A stretch of 64,000 nt of DNA from the NCBI RefSeq assembly GCF_002943755.1, contig NZ_MQUB01000001.1:310001-374000 (forward strand). The letters run 5' to 3'. Positions 29,033 through 37,402 of the stretch are shown here, piece after piece; the first letter of the stretch is position 1, and every line of letters begins with the position of its first letter. The notes under the pieces are model-generated. The model saw only the letters and a program-made list of their open reading frames with translations. It had not been told where the DNA came from and ran no database searches. The position numbers were made by a program, and so were the translations under genes. The stretch is from Aureitalea marina (lineage in GTDB: Bacteria > Bacteroidota > Bacteroidia > Flavobacteriales > Flavobacteriaceae).

Positions 29033-32000
29033 ATGAGATCCTCCCGACTATCTCGTAAGAAAATTATTCTACCCTTAATTTCTTCAGTTCTCTTATTTTG
29101 TTTTCAACTAGATGGAATCGCTCAGGAAATGGGATCCAAGGGCCCGACCTTGATCGATAGATCGGACGGTATGCGGTATGTCCCTTCCTTGACCACCCGT
29201 ACCGCTCAGTTGATTCCGCATACTGACGTACCGGGTGAGGCCAAAGACGGCAGATCCAAAAGAAATGTTCCTGTTCCTGGCAAAGGGAGTACCGGAGATG
29301 ACCCTTTGGCGATCAATCCTCACCCTTCCTCTCAGTCCAGGCAGGGAAGAGCACCATCCCTGGTGTTCGATGCCTACACATCGAGCTCTAACCCAACGGA
29401 CCCTTCTGGGGCATTAGGTCCAAATCATTACTTCGTTGTATTCAATACGGGATTCATCATATATGACAAGAGCGGAAATGACTTGACAGGACAATTGGCC
29501 GTAGAGAATATTTTCTCGGCTGGTGGTTGTTGTGATCTGACTGTCTCTTATGACAATGCAGCAGATCGGTGGGTGTTGAGTTATTTGATGGGTGCAGGAG
29601 CCGGAGCTGAGATCGCCGTTTCGGATGGACCAAATCCGATAACCGCCGGGTGGTACGTCTATACCTTGTCTGCCATAAATGACTACCAGAAATTGTCTGT
29701 TTGGAGTGATGGATACTACATGACGGACAATACCACGGCTACCAATAGGATCTATGCCCTGGAGCGGGATGAGATGCTCTTAGGTAGCGCATCGATCCAG
29801 ATTATTGGATTTCCCTTACCCGATATAGCCACCAGTGGGTTTTATTCACCCCAGGCCTTTAACGTTTCAAACGATGATCTACCAGCTACCGGAAGTTTAC
29901 CCATAGTGTATTTGCAAGACGATGCGTGGGCTGGGGTCAGTGATGACCATATTAAGCTCTGGGAAGTGGATGTAGATTGGGTAACTCCAGGAAATTCTAC
30001 TATTTCGGATCCTCCCCAGGAGATCACCACTGCCGACTTTACATCTGTGTTTGACAATGGAAGTTTTTCCAACCTGGCTCAACCGCAACCTGGAGGTGGG
30101 GGTTCCATAGACGCCTTACAGGCTACCATCATGAATCAGGCTCAATTCAGGAGGTTTACTAATCACAACTCTGCTGTCTTCAATTTTGTAGTAGATGCCG
30201 ATGGCGGCTCCGGAGAGCTTGCTGCCATAAGATGGATGGAACTTCGGCAGGATGCCGATGGCGACCCGTGGTCCTTGTATCAGCAGGGTACTTATACGGC
30301 CCCAGACGGACGGCACGCCTGGAATGCCAGTCTGATCATGGACGATGATGGTAACATTGGGATGGGATATACGTCCATGTCTGGACCGAGTACCCCTTCG
30401 ACGGTCCGCGTTAGTTCATATTATACAGGGCGATTAGCGGGAGATACTCCTGGTTCAATGACGGTGGCCGAACAACTGATCGCGAATGGCGATGGCAACT
30501 TCACTACCTCTACCCGCTATGGAGACTACAGTAAGATCGACGTTGATCCCTGTAACGACAAGACCTTTTGGTTTATCACCGAATATATAAGTTCACAGAG
30601 AAAGGGAGTTGTGGGAGCCTTTCAAATTGCGCCTCCAGAACCTGAGGTTCGTTTTACCAACAATTCCACTACCGTAGCTGAGGATCCAGATCTCTGCTTT
30701 ACCGATGTGGCCATTTCTTTGGAAATAGGTGCAGCAGCCACAGCAAATACGGATTTGAACTTTAATATCGACATGACCAGTACGGCAACAAGCGGATTGG
30801 ATTTTGAGCTACTCAATAGTAACTTAACCTTCCCATCGGGAAGTACGGCCAATCAAGATCTGATGGTCCGGGTATATCACGACGGGCTGGTCGAAGCAGA
30901 TGAGACCGTCATTATCGATTTCAGTTTAAATGCTAATGGAGGAAACGCTTCCAAGAACACGTGCTCATTAGCACATACCTTGACAATAACCAGCAGTGAT
31001 ACGGCACCGGTCACTGACCAGACCATTACCGTCTTCTCCGATGGTTTTGAGTCCTATTCCGATTTTGCCATCACCCCGGTTGGGGGCTGGACCATGTTAG
31101 ACAATGATGGGGACAATAGTTTTGGTTCTAACACCTATGATTTTCCCAATGAGAATTATATTGGGACATTTATCATTTTTAATCCAAGTGCCACCACTCC
31201 CAGTTCAACCGGAACAGCTTTTGACACCCGCACGGGTAGTAAAGGTTACTACAGTTTCGCATCCACGGGGAACAACAGCGGCACCGTTCAGAATGATGAC
31301 TATATTTTTACCCCTCAGATATCCTTGAGTGGAACCAGTAGCGAACTTCGGTTTTGGGCAAGATCCGTAACCGATGCATTTGGATTGGATCGATTTAGGG
31401 TCGGAATATCAACTACCGACACCAATCCGGCAAGTTTTACATTTATATCCTCCGCTCCTTATGAACAGGCTCCAATTGCCTGGACGGAATATGTTTACGA
31501 CCTGTCGGCCTATGATGGCAGTGATATCTATATCGCCATTCAGAATGTTTCGGCAGATTCCTTTGTACTAATGCTAGATGATTTCTCGGTAACCACCTTT
31601 GTCACCACAGCTATTCAGACCGCGGTTAATATGCCTACGGCGGATGAAATTCAGCTCAATGGTCCTGGAACGGTTTATACCTCAGATAGAATTAGCGGCA
31701 ATGTGATGATGGACATTGCCAACAAGGACCAGACAGATTACGACTGTATCGATGTATATGTCTCTAGAAGTGGTTCTGGTGCCCAAGCGTATGCCGGTAG
31801 TGCCTCTCCTAATCTGGTCACTGATAAGACCTTTGAAATCAGCTCTTCTAATGGGACAAATGAAGGGTTCCTGGACATTAGCTTCTATTTTACCGAAGCG
31901 GAGGTTTCCGGCTGGGAAGCAGCTACAGGATTGAATAGGACGGATCTGGTAGCGGCAAGAGGCAGTTCGAGCTCGGCAGAGGAAACCTCGGCCTTGACCA

Positions 32001-33766
32001 TTGGATCTTTTGGTGCCAGTGGCGTAACATTTACCGGATCATTCACAGGAGCAAATGGTACTTTTTATTTCGGTCCCCTGGCTACTTTTCAGTGCAATGG
32101 CGTTTTAAAGACGTGGGACGGTACCAGTTGGAGTCCTCCTGGTGCTCCAGACCTCAGGAATTCCGTTGTGATCCAGGGCAATTACGATACGAATTCACAC
32201 GGTGATATCAAGGCTTGCTCCGTAAGTATCGATCCAGGATCCACTTTGCAAGTGGATGCCGGTGGTTTTATGGATGTAGTTGGGAATATTACTGTCAATG
32301 GAAGTCTGATCGTAGAACATCAAGGATCTGTGGTCCAGCGAGAATCCGGCGCGATCGTAACAAATAACGGCACGATCAATGTAGAGATCACTACGCCTAA
32401 TCTTCTGCGAGATGATTTCATGGCTGTTGGAAGCCCTATGAGTGCGGAAACAGTTGCTGGTGTCTTTGGTGGAGTCAGGAATGTACAATATCACACTCCG
32501 GAAAACTTCATTCCCAACACACCTGGTCCCGGAGTGACCAACTTCTCAGATGATAATGGAAACTTCTGGAGACGCTATAACAGTGGGTCTTTGACGGCAG
32601 GGGAGGGCTATTTGATCTTCCCTCAGGACAATCCAAGTGGTACCACAGACCTGACCTTTAGCCTGGGGACACTCAATAGTGGTGATATCGTGGTGGATAG
32701 AACCTTTAACGGTGCGGGAGTTAATCCCGACGGAACGCCGAACATCTATGCCAACCCATACCCCTCGCCCATCTCCACATCGGAATTTCTCTCTTCCAAT
32801 GGTTTGACCAATGCTTATTTCTGGGAGCATATCACAGCACCTAGTTCAATTATTCCAGGCCCATATGCAAGAAATTATTCTATGGACGATATTTCGATCT
32901 ATAACGACATATCCGGTGGATTGGCAGCGGCCAGCGATGGTGGTGGTACCACTCAGCCCAATGGGATCATTTCGACGGCACAGGGCTTTGGTGTACTAGC
33001 CACCTCTGGTGGTAATGTGACCTTTACCAACAGTATGCGCCGTACAACAGGTAATACCACCCTTAGGACTCAAGACCTGGAACTGGATAGGATGTGGTTT
33101 AGGGTAAGCAGTGATGCCTATGATTATCCGTTAGGTAGTAATACGCTGATCGCTTACAACCCGGAGGCCACTGATGGTTTGGATACGGGAGATGCCAACA
33201 GGCTTGATACCTCTGTTTCTTTGTATAGCCAAATAAGTGGTACCAATAAGGCGCTGAGTATTCAATCCTTGGAAGAGTTCAACGAGGAGGATAAGATCTC
33301 CTTGGGCTTCTCTACCTTGGTTGAGGCAGATCTGGAATACAACATCAAACTATCTGAGGTTCAGGGAACACAGATCGGAGATCGGTCTATCTACCTGATC
33401 GATAACCTGCTTGGAAGGATCACGGATCTGACCCAGGATAGCTATAGCTTCAGATCGGGTGCAGGGGATCAGCCGGGACGATTTACCCTTCAGTTTGAGT
33501 ATGAGGTCCTTGCCACTGCACAAAACGAGTTGGAGAGTATTGGTCTTTATCCAAACCCGACGGACGGCTTACTGAATATTGTATCACCTCAATCACCGAT
33601 CACTAGGGTAACAGTCACCGATCTTCAAGGTCGGCAGATCTTGCAGTGGGCCGGTAAGGAGCACGAACAGGTAACGCTTGATCTAACCTACTTGACCGAA
33701 GCCGTTTATCTGATCACTGTTCAGACCAGAACCAATCAGCTTAACACCAAGTTGATCAAACAATAA
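29033..33766 (+). CDS. Large secreted protein with Calx-beta, jelly-roll and T9SS sorting domains, function unknown
   Basis: A 1577-residue protein with a signal peptide (ILPLISSVLLFCFQLDGIAQ). Residues ~100-500 form an extracellular domain with SSNPTDPSGALGPNHYFVV and repeated strands such as WVLSYLMGAGAG and GHxWxxS-like DGRHAWNASLIMDDDGNIG. I know this type only as uncharacterised exo-proteins. Then come a Calx-beta repeat (TSTATSGLDFELLNSNLTF), a jelly-roll or choice-of-anchor-J-like domain (VFSDGFESYSDFA), and a ~150-residue domain (SGWEAATGLNRTDLVAAR) that parallels the S8 protease. The end is the shared module and a type A sorting signal (LYPNPTDGLLNIVSP). No catalytic motif was recognised. 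Confidence 0.85.
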   Translation: MRSSRLSRKKIILPLISSVLLFCFQLDGIAQEMGSKGPTLIDRSDGMRYVPSLTTRTAQLIPHTDVPGEAKDGRSKRNVPVPGKGSTGDDPLAINPHPSSQSRQGRAPSLVFDAYTSSSNPTDPSGALGPNHYFVVFNTGFIIYDKSGNDLTGQLAVENIFSAGGCCDLTVSYDNAADRWVLSYLMGAGAGAEIAVSDGPNPITAGWYVYTLSAINDYQKLSVWSDGYYMTDNTTATNRIYALERDEMLLGSASIQIIGFPLPDIATSGFYSPQAFNVSNDDLPATGSLPIVYLQDDAWAGVSDDHIKLWEVDVDWVTPGNSTISDPPQEITTADFTSVFDNGSFSNLAQPQPGGGGSIDALQATIMNQAQFRRFTNHNSAVFNFVVDADGGSGELAAIRWMELRQDADGDPWSLYQQGTYTAPDGRHAWNASLIMDDDGNIGMGYTSMSGPSTPSTVRVSSYYTGRLAGDTPGSMTVAEQLIANGDGNFTTSTRYGDYSKIDVDPCNDKTFWFITEYISSQRKGVVGAFQIAPPEPEVRFTNNSTTVAEDPDLCFTDVAISLEIGAAATANTDLNFNIDMTSTATSGLDFELLNSNLTFPSGSTANQDLMVRVYHDGLVEADETVIIDFSLNANGGNASKNTCSLAHTLTITSSDTAPVTDQTITVFSDGFESYSDFAITPVGGWTMLDNDGDNSFGSNTYDFPNENYIGTFIIFNPSATTPSSTGTAFDTRTGSKGYYSFASTGNNSGTVQNDDYIFTPQISLSGTSSELRFWARSVTDAFGLDRFRVGISTTDTNPASFTFISSAPYEQAPIAWTEYVYDLSAYDGSDIYIAIQNVSADSFVLMLDDFSVTTFVTTAIQTAVNMPTADEIQLNGPGTVYTSDRISGNVMMDIANKDQTDYDCIDVYVSRSGSGAQAYAGSASPNLVTDKTFEISSSNGTNEGFLDISFYFTEAEVSGWEAATGLNRTDLVAARGSSSSAEETSALTIGSFGASGVTFTGSFTGANGTFYFGPLATFQCNGVLKTWDGTSWSPPGAPDLRNSVVIQGNYDTNSHGDIKACSVSIDPGSTLQVDAGGFMDVVGNITVNGSLIVEHQGSVVQRESGAIVTNNGTINVEITTPNLLRDDFMAVGSPMSAETVAGVFGGVRNVQYHTPENFIPNTPGPGVTNFSDDNGNFWRRYNSGSLTAGEGYLIFPQDNPSGTTDLTFSLGTLNSGDIVVDRTFNGAGVNPDGTPNIYANPYPSPISTSEFLSSNGLTNAYFWEHITAPSSIIPGPYARNYSMDDISIYNDISGGLAAASDGGGTTQPNGIISTAQGFGVLATSGGNVTFTNSMRRTTGNTTLRTQDLELDRMWFRVSSDAYDYPLGSNTLIAYNPEATDGLDTGDANRLDTSVSLYSQISGTNKALSIQSLEEFNEEDKISLGFSTLVEADLEYNIKLSEVQGTQIGDRSIYLIDNLLGRITDLTQDSYSFRSGAGDQPGRFTLQFEYEVLATAQNELESIGLYPNPTDGLLNIVSPQSPITRVTVTDLQGRQILQWAGKEHEQVTLDLTYLTEAVYLITVQTRTNQLNTKLIKQ
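32366..32670 (+). repeat. Module copy closely matching 14755-15059 and 27439-27743
   Basis: About five mismatches in 305 bases to the S8/M36 copies by eye. Similarity then falls, and a second near-identical stretch of about 100 bases occurs at 32833-32932, so the copy is patchy. Confidence 0.85.
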
Positions 33767-33788
33767 TTTTTGTTGGGAAATACCAAAT

Positions 33789-33822
33789 GAAGCAGCCTCT
33801 CTCGGGGCTGTTTCTTATTTTT
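33789..33822 (+). terminator. Probable terminator after the Calx-beta protein gene
   Basis: GAAGCAGCC pairs with GGCTGTTTC (one G-T pair) around an 8-base loop, followed by TTATTTTT. It lies inside the upstream extension of the next ORF, which supports the ATG at 33841 as its real start. Confidence 0.65.
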
Positions 33823-33840
33823 GATATCAAAATAAGCGTG

Positions 33841-34200
33841 ATGGCTCAACCCCTTACCGAACAGGAATTACACAATCTGGCTATGAATATAGTCGGTAAG
33901 GAACTGGAGGAATCTGGTTACGAATTCCTGGGTGTGAATTCCAAATTACGGAAGGATCCTCAATTTGTTGCTTTGAAGGATAAGACCTTGCATTTTATCA
34001 TTGTGCGGGCCATCCGTTATCCTCAGGATGCGCATACCTATGACCCCGTGTTTATGCAGACCATGAAAGAACACGCGCTTAAATTCGAGGCACGGACCTT
34101 CTATGCCGGGGTCGGATTAGGTCATGGTTCGGATTATGCTAAGCCAGTAATCAAGGACCAGGCATACAGTATGGTCTATAAAGGATTACAAGAAATATGA
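33841..34200 (+). CDS. Small conserved NQR-locus protein (often mislabelled NqrF)
   Basis: A 119-residue soluble protein starting MAQPLTEQELHNLAMNIVGK. The upstream in-frame ATG at 33787 is rejected because it overlaps a terminator hairpin and gives an unnatural N terminus. From memory, close relatives sit right after nqrF in other Flavobacteriia and carry the database name NADH:quinone reductase subunit F by association, although they share no domain with NqrF. The pattern (FLGVNSKLRKDPQFVALKD, FYAGVGLGH) suggests a small alpha/beta fold. Its stop overlaps the start of apbE by 4 bases (ATGA), which ties it to flavin transfer or NQR assembly. Function unknown. Confidence 0.75.
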   Translation: MAQPLTEQELHNLAMNIVGKELEESGYEFLGVNSKLRKDPQFVALKDKTLHFIIVRAIRYPQDAHTYDPVFMQTMKEHALKFEARTFYAGVGLGHGSDYAKPVIKDQAYSMVYKGLQEI

Positions 34201-35225
34201 AGCGATTAATTCTAATATGTTTGACGGTTTTCGTCCTATGGGGATGTAGCCAACCCACTCCTAGTCTTTATACCTTAAAAGGGGAGGCTTTTGGTACCAC
34301 TTATGCTATCCAATATTACAGTTTGGAACCTACTGTTTCCATGACCGGGGTCGATTCTGTTATCCAGATGGTAAACAACTCGGTCAGCACATATATTCCG
34401 GATAGCGATATCAGCCGTATCAATGCCGGAGACAGCACGGTAGTAGCAGACCAGATTTTTGCAGAAGTCTTTCAGCTTTCAGAACAGGTCTTTAAGGAAT
34501 CGAATGGTTATTTTGACCCCACTATTGGTGTGCTGAGAAATGCCTATGGTTTTGGAGATGTAAGCCCCTTGGAAGTTATCGATGAAAGCGTATTGGATTC
34601 ATTGATGGTTATGGTAGGTTTTGATAAAGTAAAACTCTTGCCAGACGGCCAGGTGATCAAAGAGCATCCTGGAATTTACTTCGACTTCAATGCGGTGGCA
34701 AAGGGATACGGAATCGATCTGCTCGGAAAGTATCTCGATACACAGGGGGCTACCGATTACCTGATCGAACTAGGTGGAGAGATCGTTGCAAAAGGTATGA
34801 ACCTGAACCGGCAAGGGCCTTGGGTAGTTGGGATAGAAGCCATTAACTCTCCCTTGGAGGACCGTAGTTTTCAAGCCAGCTTGCAGATATCGGACAGGGG
34901 CATGGCCTCCTCCGGGAATTATCGGAAATATCGAATTGATGAAGTGACTGGTAAAAGATATGTCCATACCATCAATCCCCTGAACGGAGCCGCCCAACAG
35001 AGTGATCTGACCAGTGCCACGGTCTTGGCTCCCACTTGTGCACAGGCGGATGCCTATGCCACCGCATTTATGGCAATGGGCTATCAGCGATCACTGGAGT
35101 TACTTTCTGAATTGAATGGTATAGAAGTCTATCTGACCTATCAGGAAGGAGATGAGGTAAAGGTATTTGCTAGTCCTGGCTTAGGGCAGCAACTGTTAAG
35201 CGGGTTTCCTGCAGACGGGCAATAA
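34197..35225 (+). CDS. apbE: FAD:protein FMN transferase
   Basis: A 342-residue lipoprotein (lipobox LWGCSQP at the N terminus) of the ApbE family, which attaches FMN to threonine in NqrB and NqrC. Family features include GEAFGTTYAIQYY, DFNAVAKGYGIDLLGKYLD, IELGGEIVAKG, YRIDEVTGKRYVHTINP and ATVLAPTCAQADAYATAFMAMG, the last with the Mg-binding aspartate. It overlaps the preceding small gene by 4 bases and ends 30 bases inside the convergent methyltransferase gene. In many genomes apbE is close to nqrF; here about 23 kb of surface-protein genes lie between them. Confidence 0.95.
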   Translation: MKRLILICLTVFVLWGCSQPTPSLYTLKGEAFGTTYAIQYYSLEPTVSMTGVDSVIQMVNNSVSTYIPDSDISRINAGDSTVVADQIFAEVFQLSEQVFKESNGYFDPTIGVLRNAYGFGDVSPLEVIDESVLDSLMVMVGFDKVKLLPDGQVIKEHPGIYFDFNAVAKGYGIDLLGKYLDTQGATDYLIELGGEIVAKGMNLNRQGPWVVGIEAINSPLEDRSFQASLQISDRGMASSGNYRKYRIDEVTGKRYVHTINPLNGAAQQSDLTSATVLAPTCAQADAYATAFMAMGYQRSLELLSELNGIEVYLTYQEGDEVKVFASPGLGQQLLSGFPADGQ

Positions 35226-35966
35226 TTCTCCCTTTGCCAGACGATATCGATCAATCTGTTCCGCGCTGAATTGATTGGTATAATCAATTGCTTCAACTTC
35301 GAAGCCGACTTTGGCCAAACGCTCAAAGTAGTCCATGCCGTACACGCGTACATGGTCATATTGCCCGAATATCCTGCTACGCTCCTCAGGATCTGTTATG
35401 CTATCGTCCTGAAAAGTTTGCTTCCTATCCGCTTCGTATGGTACCTGAAGAATAGCCGTTCCTCCAGGAGCGAGTACTCGAAATAACTCCTTCATGGCCT
35501 GGATATCGTCTGGAATATGCTCCAGTACATGGTTACAGATGATGAAATCGTATTCATTATCGGCAAAGGGCAGTTGGCAAATGTCGGCCTTGACATCGGC
35601 CAGGGGAGAGTTGAGGTCTGTGGTGGTATAGTCCAGATTCTTTAGTTTACGGAATCGCTTGTAGAAAGCTTGCTCCGGTGCAAAATGGAGCACTTTTGTA
35701 GGGCTTTCAAAAAAACTGGTCTCCAGTTTCAGATATAGCCAAAATAATCGATGTCTTTCCAGCGAAAGGGTTCCGGGAGACAGCACATTGGATCTGATCC
35801 GTGTATAACCGTAATCCAGAAATCGCTTGTAAGACCTGCCATCGATAGGGTCGGTGTATCGACTTCCGCGATAGAAAAGAGCAAGAACCGGTCTCACCCA
35901 ATGACTGATGCGAATCAGCCACGGTCTTGGAATGCGGTTTAGAAAGAAGTTAAACACAGATCTCAT
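35196..35966 (-). CDS. Class I SAM-dependent methyltransferase (Methyltransf_11 type)
   Basis: A 256-residue protein. Strand-1 motif KVLHFAPEQAF at about residue 90 replaces the classical glycine-rich loop, followed by YTTTDLNSPLADVKADI, DFIICNHVLEHIPDD (motif with the HVLEH helix) and RVLAPGGTAILQVPY. These are characteristic of small-molecule or glycan methyltransferases; the substrate cannot be told. The N terminus has basic and hydrophobic residues (FNFFLNRIPRPWLIRISHW) and may touch the membrane. It is the last gene of a minus-strand run, 3 bases after map, and overlaps the apbE end. Confidence 0.82.
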   Translation of the reverse strand: MRSVFNFFLNRIPRPWLIRISHWVRPVLALFYRGSRYTDPIDGRSYKRFLDYGYTRIRSNVLSPGTLSLERHRLFWLYLKLETSFFESPTKVLHFAPEQAFYKRFRKLKNLDYTTTDLNSPLADVKADICQLPFADNEYDFIICNHVLEHIPDDIQAMKELFRVLAPGGTAILQVPYEADRKQTFQDDSITDPEERSRIFGQYDHVRVYGMDYFERLAKVGFEVEAIDYTNQFSAEQIDRYRLAKGELLPVCRKPA

Positions 35967-35969
35967 CCC

Positions 35970-36788
35970 TTAGAGGACCAACTTCTCTTTACGAAACTCG
36001 TCTTCCTCATCACTTTCAATACCCAATTCTTCGTACACATATGCAAAGGTGGAGAGCAATTCGGGCTGGCCATCGACTATGGCCACATTGTGTTCAAAGT
36101 GGGCAGATGGTTTTTTATCCTTGGTCACTATGGTCCAGCCATCTGCTAGTTGAGAGACCAAGTGAGTTCCCATATTGATCATGGGCTCAATGGCTACAGT
36201 CATACCCTCAATGAGCTTCTTTCCGCGCCCTCTTCGTCCGTAATTAGGCATTTCAGGGTCTTCGTGTAATTTCTTGCCGAGTCCGTGACCTACCAGTTCC
36301 CGTACAACACCATACCCATGGGACTCACAGTATTGCTGAATGGCATATCCTACATCGCCAACACGATTGCCGGCCTTCAATTGCCGAATTCCAACATAAA
36401 GTGATTCCTTGGTGACCTGGAGCAACTTTCTGACCTCTGGTGCTACTTCGCCAATCTCGAATGTATATGCATGGTCGCCATAGAATTCGTTTTTGATCGC
36501 CCCACAATCTATCGAAACAATATCCCCTTCCTGCAATGGCTTATCTGTGGGTAGGCCGTGAACAACTGCCTCGTTTACACTGGTCAATAGGGTAGAGGGG
36601 CAACCGTAGAGTCCCAGAAAGCCAGGTGCGGCCCCTTGTTCTCGTATAAACTCTTCCGCCATCTTATCCAGGGCTTGGGTGGTAACTCCTGGTTTGACCT
36701 CTCTCGCCAGCATGCCTAGTGTCCTGGAGACGACCAGGGCACTTTCCCGCATCAATTCTATCTCTTCTGCTGTTTTGGTGATGATCAT
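35970..36788 (-). CDS. map: Methionine aminopeptidase, type I
   Basis: A 272-residue protein that removes the initiator methionine from nascent proteins. The metal ligands are visible in order: Asp in SIDCGAIKN and DHAYTFEIG, His in ELVGHGLGKKLHEDPEMPNYG, Glu in MTVAIEPMINMG and Glu in HFEHNVAIVDG. The substrate histidine is in NEAVVHGLPT. There is no N-terminal extension, as in type Ia enzymes. It lies between a thioredoxin-like lipoprotein gene and a methyltransferase gene on the minus strand with small gaps. Confidence 0.96.
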   Translation of the reverse strand: MIITKTAEEIELMRESALVVSRTLGMLAREVKPGVTTQALDKMAEEFIREQGAAPGFLGLYGCPSTLLTSVNEAVVHGLPTDKPLQEGDIVSIDCGAIKNEFYGDHAYTFEIGEVAPEVRKLLQVTKESLYVGIRQLKAGNRVGDVGYAIQQYCESHGYGVVRELVGHGLGKKLHEDPEMPNYGRRGRGKKLIEGMTVAIEPMINMGTHLVSQLADGWTIVTKDKKPSAHFEHNVAIVDGQPELLSTFAYVYEELGIESDEEDEFRKEKLVL

Positions 36789-36803
36789 AGCTTATATCCG
36801 AGG

Positions 36804-37397
36804 TTAATCTTCGTAATAGTGTTTGTACTCTTTGCCTTGCAATATGGCAAGCAGGTCTTGTTCCAGGGTGCCTACAGGGTATTCTACAATACGTTTGATC
36901 TCTTCTCCATCTTTCATGAGCATGATGGAAGGGATGTATTCGATGTTGTGATCAGCTTCGTAGTCCTGGGGGGTGATCTTATCGTGGTCTACCGCGATCA
37001 ATTCGATGTTGGAGGTGTCAAAATCGGCGTAATCCAATATTTTGAACAGGGCAGGGACTTCCCGTTGGCTGTCTTCGCACCAGCTCCCCATAAAGATCTT
37101 GAAGGATACTCCACTGAGCAAGGGTTTGATAGAATCCACCAGGACAGTATCCATACGATGATCAGTATAGCTGACCTCGTACCAGTCCTTGAACAGATCT
37201 TGTTCCAAAGCGGATCGATCTATTCTACCCAACAACATTTCGCCACCATCTACTGTATCCGGTACGATCTGGTTAAATCCTTGCAGATCGTATTCTAAGG
37301 TTTGAATTTCAGCATTAACCGGAAGCTCCGATGATGATTTATTTTCTTTACAAGCCATGAAGGCCAATACAATGATCAGAATAAGTGTTTTCTTCAT
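36804..37397 (-). CDS. Thioredoxin-like lipoprotein with a single active-site cysteine
   Basis: A 197-residue lipoprotein: MKKTLILIIVLAFMACKEN has a lipobox ending at Cys16. The C-terminal domain is a thioredoxin fold with FKIFMGSWCEDSQREVP, where the usual CxxC is C-E-D-S, and the cis-proline region EYIPSIMLMKDGEE. With one cysteine it is not a classical disulfide oxidoreductase; binding, bacilliredoxin-like or reductase-assisted activity is possible. It lies 5 bases downstream of gpmI and 15 upstream of map on the same strand, so it is probably co-transcribed with them. Confidence 0.8.
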   Translation of the reverse strand: MKKTLILIIVLAFMACKENKSSSELPVNAEIQTLEYDLQGFNQIVPDTVDGGEMLLGRIDRSALEQDLFKDWYEVSYTDHRMDTVLVDSIKPLLSGVSFKIFMGSWCEDSQREVPALFKILDYADFDTSNIELIAVDHDKITPQDYEADHNIEYIPSIMLMKDGEEIKRIVEYPVGTLEQDLLAILQGKEYKHYYED

Positions 37398-37402
37398 TTA
37401 AG

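Noticed and set aside
14683-32494. Repeated antisense ORFs inside the shared module (for example ones starting MILYIPDST)
   Set aside because: They are shadows of the same DNA block in three genes, with low-complexity and no family signal; the plus-strand protein explains them.
33787-33840. Upstream start of the small NQR-associated protein
   Set aside because: These bases form a terminator hairpin for the preceding gene and translate to an unlikely N terminus.
11213-33840. Prophage or transposon origin of the island
   Set aside because: No transposase, integrase, tail or capsid genes, attachment repeats or tRNA were found; the tail-fibre-like proteins are common Bacteroidota surface proteins.
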